Source of the DNA: Bacillota bacterium
Lineage (GTDB): Bacteria; Bacillota; Clostridia; Lachnospirales; Lachnospiraceae
Assembly (NCBI GenBank): GCA_023414985.1
Contig: JAEZLY010000193.1
Coordinates: 1 to 12,410, forward strand
Reading direction: 5' to 3'
Length of the DNA: 12,410 nucleotides
Within the stretch, counting starts at the first letter, position 1. Each line of letters opens with the position of its first letter. The notes beneath the pieces were generated by a model, which was not told the origin of the DNA, did no database searches, and saw nothing but the letters and a program-made list of their open reading frames with translations. Of this stretch, positions 7,152 through 12,410 are shown piece after piece. The position numbers were made by a program, and so were the translations under genes.

Positions 7152-7716
7152 TCTCTCCACCAAACCTTTCTACGATATAGTCAATTAAGTTATCTCGCTC
7201 TGCCTTCTCATTAAAATCGACACCCAGGCTTTCCTTTAAGCTGTCCTTTCTCAAAAAGGCTTCCTGTAAAACAGAAGTAAGAATAAATGAATTGATCAAA
7301 TGCTCCTGTGTAGGTTTTCCTCCCGATAGGCAGCTGCCAAATCCGTGTACAGATTTCATCGTATTATCCATTCCCATCGGCTTCTTCAAATCGCCTAGGA
7401 TTGAAACCTTAGAGATTTGCTTATTGTCCATCAAAAAGTCCATTACCTGCTTTGCAGCACATTTCGTAATTTCGATCGGATCGTTATTTTCGTTCCCTTC
7501 CGGTCGGAACGAATGAATTACGTCACTGATAATGGACTGTACACATACTTCAATCAGCGCCTCCTTCGATTTGAAATAATGATTGGCCAAGCCCACACCA
7601 ATGCCTGCGCGTTCCGCTATTTTCCGCATAGTAATATCTTCAATATCTCCATCCGCTTCTTTGATCAGGGAAATTGTCTGTCTGATGATATTTTCCTTCG
7701 TTCTTTCCGATTTCAT
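7120..7716 (-). CDS. TetR/AcrR family transcriptional regulator
   Basis: This 198-residue repressor-type protein has an N-terminal helix-turn-helix at about residues 29-49 (ITMRKIAERAG then HYFKSKEAL), the most conserved TetR region. The C-terminal ligand-binding part is variable and gives no ligand clue. Two starts are possible. The ATG at 7714-7716 has GAGGAG about 10 bases upstream and is preferred. The ATG at 7732-7734 has only AT-rich sequence before it and lies within two bases of the operator. It is the first gene of a pair with the downstream flavin oxidoreductase. A perfect palindrome at the predicted transcription start indicates self-repression. The likely inducer is a small molecule handled by the oxidoreductase, which is inference. 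Confidence 0.9.
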   Translation of the reverse strand: MKSERTKENIIRQTISLIKEADGDIEDITMRKIAERAGIGVGLANHYFKSKEALIEVCVQSIISDVIHSFRPEGNENNDPIEITKCAAKQVMDFLMDNKQISKVSILGDLKKPMGMDNTMKSVHGFGSCLSGGKPTQEHLINSFILTSVLQEAFLRKDSLKESLGVDFNEKAERDNLIDYIVERFGGENVLNHKWQSP

Positions 7717-7734
7717 TTTTACGTCGCTCCTCAT

Positions 7735-7753
7735 AATTGAACATCGTTCAATT
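7735..7753. promoter_or_regulatory. Palindromic operator of the TetR regulator
   Basis: AATTGAAC-ATC-GTTCAATT is a perfect 8-bp inverted repeat with a 3-base spacer. It lies directly after the -10 hexamer, over the predicted start site, and just before the tetR start codons. Size and symmetry suit a TetR dimer. No second copy was noticed in the window. Confidence 0.75.
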
Positions 7754-7755
7754 TT

Positions 7756-7784
7756 ATAATAAAAGGAAAGCCGCCTTTTGTCAA
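7756..7784 (-). promoter_or_regulatory. Promoter of tetR and oxidoreductase
   Basis: On the minus strand a perfect TTGACA -35 (7779-7784) is followed after 17 bases by TATTAT (7756-7761). Start is predicted near 7749, inside the palindromic operator. The -35 lies in the loop of the terminator hairpin of the preceding gene. Confidence 0.75.
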
Positions 7785-7794
7785 GCGGCTTTCC
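7756..7794 (-). terminator. Intrinsic terminator of the zinc-ribbon gene
   Basis: Positions 7765-7774 (GGAAAGCCGC) and 7785-7794 (GCGGCTTTCC) form a perfect 10-bp stem with a 10-base loop. On the minus strand a TTTTATTAT run follows directly. It starts 5 bases after the stop of the zinc-ribbon gene. On the plus strand the following bases are not T-rich, so it is a one-way terminator. Confidence 0.85.
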
Positions 7795-7799
7795 GTCAA

Positions 7800-8192
7800 T
7801 TATGTTCTCTTGATAAATTCAGCCTTGCATTTCGGACAGGAAATGCAGATCTTCCCTTTTCCGCGGGGAACCCGAATGACCTGTTTACAATGGCGGCATC
7901 TGTAATACACATGTGTTTTTGTTCCAACTAAGGATAACTTCATATTTAGGAGCTTCTTTTTCCCATTCTCAGCCATCCTACAGTAAGCCATGTTCTCTCT
8001 GGTTCTTCGTTGGATATCCTTGGACACCATACGATAGAAGACAAAGATTAATGGGATATACAAAAGCAGTGTCAGCCAGGTTGCCCTAATGAATATGGTA
8101 AAGACGGACAGCAGAAGTGTGATCACTACCAGCGCTCTGGATAACTGGTCAAAGCCATATCTGCCATACATAAAGTTGCGAAATCGATTCAT
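7800..8192 (-). CDS. Small membrane protein with C-terminal zinc ribbon
   Basis: This 130-residue protein has no function I can name. A basic N-terminus leads into two adjacent hydrophobic segments (about 18-34 and 36-53), then a charged helix, then a rubredoxin-like zinc ribbon: Cys99-x2-Cys102, 16 residues, Cys119-x2-Cys122, with an extra Cys116. With both ends predicted on the cytoplasmic side, the ribbon would face the cytoplasm. The ATG at 8190-8192 has GGAG 6 bases upstream. The ATG at 8252 has no ribosome binding site, so it is not used although it stays open. The gene has its own terminator and precedes tetR, but the terminator suggests they are separate units. Similar small zinc-ribbon membrane proteins are common and uncharacterised in Clostridia. 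Confidence 0.7.
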   Translation of the reverse strand: MNRFRNFMYGRYGFDQLSRALVVITLLLSVFTIFIRATWLTLLLYIPLIFVFYRMVSKDIQRRTRENMAYCRMAENGKKKLLNMKLSLVGTKTHVYYRCRHCKQVIRVPRGKGKICISCPKCKAEFIKRT

Positions 8193-8367
8193 AGCTGTCT
8201 CCAATCTGCCGTATTCGGCATATCTTCCATTTCTCTGTATGTCTACTATCATACAATATTATCTTACAATTTCCCATTAAAAAACGATTAAATTTTGTGA
8301 AGCTACCGATTGTCTCATAACAAGACTAATTATTCTTAAGAGAATTCAACTATATGTAATATGCAGA

Positions 8368-8583
8368 GGGGCTGTTGCCAATCAATTATCTGCTACAGAA
8401 AGAGAAAGGGTTAGCATTCCCATAATGCACTCTTTGGGAGACACACTGCTGAGTTTGTATGCGATAAGCGAACATTCATGTACGATTGTCGCATACAAAA
8501 CAGTAGGATGTCTCCCGACGAGTGTGTGAGGGAAGCTAGCCCTTTCTTTTTCGTGGCATAATCACCCCATTGGCAACAGCCCC
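8368..8583. mobile_element. 216-bp hairpin element with 15-bp terminal inverted repeats (MITE-like)
   Basis: The ends are perfect inverted repeats: GGGGCTGTTGCCAAT (8368-8382) and its complement (8569-8583). The whole interior is also self-complementary. Paired blocks include 8385-8389 with 8558-8562, 8398-8415 with 8535-8552, 8428-8432 with 8520-8524, 8436-8443 with 8509-8516, and 8454-8464 with 8489-8499. About 88 base pairs close on an apical loop near 8476. There is no ORF and no T-run at either end. The GGGGCTGTTGCC-type ends resemble those of some IS1182-like elements, from memory. I found no target duplication. It begins 9 bases after the lacI stop and fills most of the 340-base gap 8253-8592; the remaining bases (8253-8367) show no clear promoter or gene. 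Confidence 0.6.
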
Positions 8584-8592
8584 ATTCCTATT

Positions 8593-9621
8593 CTATATCT
8601 GTCTTGTTGATTGTCCGATGACCAGCTCTGCTTCAAAGGTTTTACTCTCGCGCTTAATGCTGCCGTCGATCAGTTCAAACAGTATTCTGATGCTCTCCTC
8701 CGCCATCTCTTCCACCGGTTGTCGTATGGTCGTAATGGAAGGATGATAATAGAAGGAAATATCCATGCCGTCATATCCGGCGACAGAATAATCCTCCGGG
8801 ACCCTTTTTCCCATCTCAAAGATGGCTTTACAGGTTCCCACTGCCATGCTGTCGGAGATCGCATAAACCGCAGTACAATCTGTATTGGTTCCTACCAGAA
8901 CCTTGGTTACCTCATATCCGTACTGCATGGAGAAAGCATCCATGCTGGTATCGTTGCCATAGAAGACAAGCCTCTGATCAAAGGGTATGCCGTTATCCTC
9001 CAAAGCCTTTCGGTAGCCATCGATTCGAAGCTTACCGATGTTCTCATCATCCGGAGGTGCTGCTATGATGGCGATTCGCCTATGACCAAGCTTACATAGA
9101 TAATCCACCATCTTATAGCTTTCCCTGAAGTCATCCACCGTAACGAAGGAGTAGAATTCCTTATTAATCTGTTCGCCGATACCGCCGGTACTTAAAATGA
9201 ACGGAACATTGATCTTGTTCAGCTTATCCTCAGAATGAGAGAAATAACCTCCAAGAAATACAATTCCCTTCAGTCTTTTCTCCTTTTCCAGCAGTAAGGC
9301 AAGATCAACCTCGTCTTCATGCTCTTCCACGCGATGCAGCAGGAAGGAATATTTTCTTTTCTGTATCTCACTTTCAAACACCTTCAACATATTATTGAAG
9401 AACGGATTACTGATGCCTTTGATCAATACCGCTATGGTATTGGACTCAGAGCGCTTCAGATTACGGGCACTGTTATTGGGGATATAATTATAATCCTTGA
9501 TTGCCTGCATAATCTGGCTTTTAGTCTCTTCATTAATGTCGGGGTGATTGTTGATGGCTCTGGATACAGTGCTGACAGCAACCCCACAAATTTTAGCTAT
9601 ATCTTTGATTGTTGTTTCCAT
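8593..9621 (-). CDS. LacI family transcriptional regulator (maltodextrin-type context)
   Basis: This 342-residue regulator has the classic LacI layout. The helix-turn-helix is at residues 4-23 (IKDIAKICGVAVSTVSRA), the hinge helix NNSARNLK at 49-56 with the minor-groove Leu, and a periplasmic-binding-protein-like core covers 60-342. It matches the family length. The ATG at 9619-9621 has AGAGGAAG upstream. It follows malQ and the sugar permeases on the same strand, so it probably controls them in response to maltose, maltodextrin or a related signal. An independent promoter lies in the malQ-lacI gap. Purine or ribose regulators share this fold, so the ligand is assigned from context only. Confidence 0.88.
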   Translation of the reverse strand: METTIKDIAKICGVAVSTVSRAINNHPDINEETKSQIMQAIKDYNYIPNNSARNLKRSESNTIAVLIKGISNPFFNNMLKVFESEIQKRKYSFLLHRVEEHEDEVDLALLLEKEKRLKGIVFLGGYFSHSEDKLNKINVPFILSTGGIGEQINKEFYSFVTVDDFRESYKMVDYLCKLGHRRIAIIAAPPDDENIGKLRIDGYRKALEDNGIPFDQRLVFYGNDTSMDAFSMQYGYEVTKVLVGTNTDCTAVYAISDSMAVGTCKAIFEMGKRVPEDYSVAGYDGMDISFYYHPSITTIRQPVEEMAEESIRILFELIDGSIKRESKTFEAELVIGQSTRQI

Positions 9622-9666
9622 TGCTATTCTTCCTCTGCAAATGCGTTACTTTTAATACCTTAAAGA

Positions 9667-9695
9667 ATTATATCAATAATGGCATGAAAATGCAA
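9667..9695 (-). promoter_or_regulatory. Promoter of lacI
   Basis: On the minus strand TTGCAT (9690-9695) and TATAAT (9667-9672) are spaced by 17 bases, and TGA before the hexamer makes it an extended -10. It lies wholly in the 80-base gap after malQ. The regulator can therefore be made without the rest of the operon. No clear LacI-type CG-centred operator was found beside it. Confidence 0.65.
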
Positions 9696-9701
9696 CGAAC
9701 A

Positions 9702-11189
9702 CTATGCTCTTCCATATAGAATCGTTATTTCCCTGATCTTTTCCGCTAAATCCTGAGTCAGTTCGACATCATTCACACGCCATTTCCAGTTGTTACCCAG
9801 AGTCGACGGAATATTAATTCTTGCTTCCGAACCATGACCCAGATAATCCTGAATTGGGATGATGCAGAGCTTCGCGACGCTTTGCTGAGCCAGTCGGACA
9901 AAATCCCAGTGGATATCCTTCGTGTCCCTGCCCTTCCGGTTCAAATATCTGAGTGCCAGCGAATAATCCTCCTGGTTGATACTTCTCAGCCAGCCGACAA
10001 TCGTATCGTTATCATGGGTTCCTGTATAAACAATACAGTTCTTATCATAATTATGAGGCAGATAGTCACTCTCTTCCCTGGAGTCAAAGGCAAATTCCAA
10101 GACCTTCATTCCGGGATAACCGGTCTTCTTCAGTAAATCCTTCACGGTCTGAGTAATATACCCCAAATCCTCGGCAATGATATCCACGTCACCGAGCTTC
10201 TCCTTTACCGTCCGGAAAAACTCGTAGCCGGGGCCTTTCTCCCAATGACCGTTGACAGCTGTCTCTTCCCCATATGGAATGGAGTAATATTCATCAAAGC
10301 CTTTGAAATGATCTATTCTTACTAAATCATACAATTGAAAGCTGTAGGAGATTCGCTCCAGCCACCAAACGTATTCCGTCGCCGCATGGGTCTTCCAACG
10401 ATATAAGGGATTCCCCCAAAGCTGACCCGTGGCAGAAAAGGCATCCGGTGGACAACCTGCCACTGCTATCGGGTTCTGCTTCTCATCCAGCTGAAACAGC
10501 TCCGACCGTGACCATGTATCTGCACTGTCGAAAGCAACATAGATCGGCAGATCACCGATGATCTTGATCCCCTTTTGATTGGTATAGCTTTTTAACGCAT
10601 TCCACTGACGGTGGAACTGATATTGCAGGAATTTATAGAATTCAATATCATTCTTCAGCTTCTTCTGATATGTCTCAATTGCTTGCTGCTTTCTAAGCTT
10701 AATATCCTCATCCCAACTGGTCCAGCTTAAACCGCCGTAGGAATCCTTGATCGCCATATAAAGCGCATAATCCTCCAGCCAGGAGCTATTCTCCTTCTGA
10801 AAGTCTGCATACGCCTCTTCTTTTAAGAAGCTGCTTCTCTCATAAGCCTTACGCAGCATATCGAATCTTGATAGATATATCTTTTCGTAGTCAATGTATC
10901 CGGCATCCTTACCAAAATCATAGCCTTCACATTCTTCTGTCGTTAAAAGTCCTTCCTTGATCAGCTGGTCCGGGTCAATGAAGTAAGGATTGCCCGCGAA
11001 GGTCGAAAAAGACTGATAAGGGGAATCCCCATAGCCTGTCGGACCGATGGGCAGTATCTGCCAATACTTCTGACCTGACTTCTCCAAAAAGTCAATAAAA
11101 TCATATGCACTTTTTGAAAAAGAACCTATTCCATACTTAGAAGAAAGACTGGCAATCGGTAAAAGAATTCCGCTTCCACGCTTATTCAT
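9702..11189 (-). CDS. malQ: 4-alpha-glucanotransferase (amylomaltase, GH77)
   Basis: This 495-residue cytosolic enzyme transfers alpha-1,4-glucan segments between maltodextrins and releases glucose, making longer chains for a phosphorylase. The barrel begins RGSGILLPIASL and carries ILPIGPTGYGDSPYQS. The nucleophile is Asp293 (VRIDHFKGF), the general acid/base is Glu340 (IIAEDLG), and the transition-state Asp is Asp393 in GTHDNDT. The C-terminus has the family's GNNWKWR. Length matches amylomaltases of about 500 residues, without the extra N-terminal carbohydrate-binding region of plant DPE2. AAAGGA lies about 9 bases before the start. It follows the permease gene after 31 bases, so it is in the sugar-uptake operon. 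All catalytic residues are present. Confidence 0.97.
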   Translation of the reverse strand: MNKRGSGILLPIASLSSKYGIGSFSKSAYDFIDFLEKSGQKYWQILPIGPTGYGDSPYQSFSTFAGNPYFIDPDQLIKEGLLTTEECEGYDFGKDAGYIDYEKIYLSRFDMLRKAYERSSFLKEEAYADFQKENSSWLEDYALYMAIKDSYGGLSWTSWDEDIKLRKQQAIETYQKKLKNDIEFYKFLQYQFHRQWNALKSYTNQKGIKIIGDLPIYVAFDSADTWSRSELFQLDEKQNPIAVAGCPPDAFSATGQLWGNPLYRWKTHAATEYVWWLERISYSFQLYDLVRIDHFKGFDEYYSIPYGEETAVNGHWEKGPGYEFFRTVKEKLGDVDIIAEDLGYITQTVKDLLKKTGYPGMKVLEFAFDSREESDYLPHNYDKNCIVYTGTHDNDTIVGWLRSINQEDYSLALRYLNRKGRDTKDIHWDFVRLAQQSVAKLCIIPIQDYLGHGSEARINIPSTLGNNWKWRVNDVELTQDLAEKIREITILYGRA

Positions 11190-11220
11190 TCAGTCACATC
11201 CTTTGTCTAATCAATATTTC

Positions 11221-12066
11221 TCAGCCTTTGACTGCCCCTGCAACCACACCCTCAATGATGTATTTCTGACAGGTCAGATAGAATACTACAATCGGAATAA
11301 TCGCCAATACCAACATCGCCATCATTGCACCCATATCGATGGAGCCATAACCGCCCTTCAGATATTGAATAGCAATCGGGATCGTCTTATACTCCGTACC
11401 AATGACCAGATAAGGAAGCAGGTAGTCGTTCCAGATCCACATCGTATTTAAGATGCCCACGGTGACGGCAATCGGCTTTAATACCGGCATTACCACACGG
11501 AAAAAGGTCGTCAGCGGATTACAGCCGTCAATCATCGCAGCCTCCTCCAATTCCAGTGGAATGGATTTGACAAATCCACTGAACATGAACACGGATAATC
11601 CTGTTCCGAAGCCCAGATAGATGAAGATGATACCGACCGGGTTATCCAGATGTAATACATTAGCTACCTTCGTCATTGTAAACATAACCATCTGGAAGGG
11701 TACAATCATTGAAAATGCGAATATATAATACAGTATGTTATGAAATCTATTTTTTACTCTTGTGATAAACCAGGCCGTCATTGATGTAAATAAGATAATC
11801 ACAGCAACAGAACAGATGGTAATGAAGAACGACCATCCTGCCGCATGTAAAAATCCGGTCTTTTCAATTCCGCTGGTATAGTTGTCAAGTTGAACGAAGG
11901 TCTTGCCATTCGGCAATTCGAACGGTGTTTCACTAATAAAGAATTTACCTTTTAAAGAGTTAATGAAAACAATCAGTATCGGAGATAAAAACAGGATACT
12001 AAGTACGAGTAAAAACAGAAATAATACTACCCTGCCAAATCTGCTCTTATTTCCTTCTATACTCAT
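11221..12066 (-). CDS. Carbohydrate ABC transporter permease (MalG/GanQ type)
   Basis: This 281-residue inner-membrane subunit belongs to a CUT1-type sugar importer. Six hydrophobic segments lie near 13-35, 77-99, 111-131, 143-164, 196-215 and 246-265. The cytoplasmic EAA loop that contacts the ATPase is at about 171-194 (LEEAAMIDG then RVVMP). The protein ends IIEGVVAGAVKG, usual for the second permease of this class. A near-perfect AAGGAGGTGG lies 7 bases before the ATG. The start overlaps the stop of the upstream permease (TAATG, one shared base), so the two are translated together and likely form a heterodimer. Sugar is probably maltose or maltodextrin given malQ next door. No ATPase gene is in view, which is usual because one shared MsmX-like ATPase often serves such importers. 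Confidence 0.93.
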   Translation of the reverse strand: MSIEGNKSRFGRVVLFLFLLVLSILFLSPILIVFINSLKGKFFISETPFELPNGKTFVQLDNYTSGIEKTGFLHAAGWSFFITICSVAVIILFTSMTAWFITRVKNRFHNILYYIFAFSMIVPFQMVMFTMTKVANVLHLDNPVGIIFIYLGFGTGLSVFMFSGFVKSIPLELEEAAMIDGCNPLTTFFRVVMPVLKPIAVTVGILNTMWIWNDYLLPYLVIGTEYKTIPIAIQYLKGGYGSIDMGAMMAMLVLAIIPIVVFYLTCQKYIIEGVVAGAVKG

Positions 12067-12410
12067 TAGTTCTCCACCTCCTTATTCCGTGTTATCCTAA
12101 GCTGGATAAATGCCACGACTGCAACAATGATAAAGAATACAACTGCTTTCGCCTGCCCGATGCCCTCACTGCCGACTGAGCCGTAGAAGGTATTGAAGAT
12201 GTCCAGGGCGAGCATCGCAGTCTTTTTGGAAGGTGCACCTGCTGTTAAAGCAAGGTTCTGATCAAATAATTTAAACGAATTTGACATGGTAAGGAATAAA
12301 CATATCGTAAAGGAAGGCATAACCATCGGAATGGTTATCTTTCTTAAAATCTGCAGACCGCCTGCACCGTCGATCTTTGCTGCTTCAATGATATCCTTGG
12401 GCACATTCTG
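12066..12410 (-). CDS. Carbohydrate ABC transporter permease (MalF type), partial
   Basis: Only the C-terminal 114 residues are in the window; the reading frame runs unbroken past the right edge at 12410, so the N-terminal part lies outside. The visible part starts inside the EAA loop (QNVPKDIIEAAKIDGAGG then IPMVMPS), followed by hydrophobic segments and a short basic C-terminal tail, LRITRNKEVEN. The codon at 12402-12404 is GTG and is internal, not a start. It pairs with the following MalG-type permease to form the membrane channel. The order SBP, MalF, MalG is typical, so a binding-protein gene is expected just beyond the edge. Confidence 0.9.
   Translation of the reverse strand, partial: QNVPKDIIEAAKIDGAGGLQILRKITIPMVMPSFTICLFLTMSNSFKLFDQNLALTAGAPSKKTAMLALDIFNTFYGSVGSEGIGQAKAVVFFIIVAVVAFIQLRITRNKEVEN

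Noticed and set aside
7152..7163. TTG start for the flavin oxidoreductase
   Set aside because: An AAAGG sequence lies too close to the TTG; the ATG at 7151 has GGTGGAG upstream and begins the conserved first strand.
8193..8252. Longer start for the zinc-ribbon membrane protein
   Set aside because: The upstream ATG has no ribosome binding site, while the ATG at 8192 has GGAG at proper distance.
8368..8583. CRISPR array or tRNA-like element in the large repeat region
   Set aside because: There is one long inverted repeat, not spaced direct repeats, and no cloverleaf is apparent.
8611..9099. 162-codon plus-strand frame opposite lacI
   Set aside because: Antisense to a well-supported LacI gene; no recognisable domain; likely a codon-bias shadow.
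9630..9660. Possible cre/LacI operator (GCAAATGCGTTAC) before lacI
   Set aside because: It lacks the central CG and the symmetric half-sites expected for LacI-family or CcpA operators.

Overview
The window looks like chromosome of a low-to-moderate GC Firmicute, most likely a Lachnospiraceae/Clostridia relative. This rests on strong AGGAGG-type ribosome binding sites, frequent ATA/AGA codons, a YfmM-like ABC-F ATPase, and a LacI / GH77 / carbohydrate ABC permease cluster of the kind common in gut and plant-degrading Clostridia. The assignment is inferred from gene content, not from a marker gene. All genes except the ABC-F gene lie on the minus strand.

Left part (1-4767): an orphan GtrA-like membrane protein, an orphan PilT-type retraction ATPase, a plus-strand ABC-F ATPase diverging from pilT, and a pirin whose stop codon faces the ABC-F stop across 3 bases. 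The gap between pilT and gtrA holds a compact repeat-rich element. One 11-base sequence in it can pair with either of two partners, and it carries extended -10 signatures.

Middle part (4768-8592): an MltG-type endolytic transglycosylase with an unusual N-terminal half; a TetR regulator overlapping a cysteine-motif flavin oxidoreductase gene; and a small membrane protein with a C-terminal zinc ribbon. The tetR promoter, a perfect palindromic operator and the terminator of the preceding zinc-ribbon gene are nested within about 60 bases. Between the zinc-ribbon gene and lacI is a 216-bp, almost fully self-complementary element with perfect 15-bp terminal inverted repeats, probably a MITE-like element or a hairpin RNA.

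Right part (8593-12410): a maltodextrin-type operon running leftward in the order permease (cut by the window edge), permease, malQ (4-alpha-glucanotransferase), lacI-type regulator. The permeases import the sugar, MalQ rearranges the imported alpha-1,4-glucan chains, and the LacI-family protein probably senses the sugar. lacI also has its own good promoter in the malQ-lacI gap.

I see no CRISPR array, rRNA, tRNA, transposase gene, phage gene or defence operon. The least explained material is non-coding: the 216-bp hairpin, the 645-750 alternative-pairing element, and the nested terminator/promoter/operator. Among the proteins, the MltG fusion and the PilT with a changed His box stand out.
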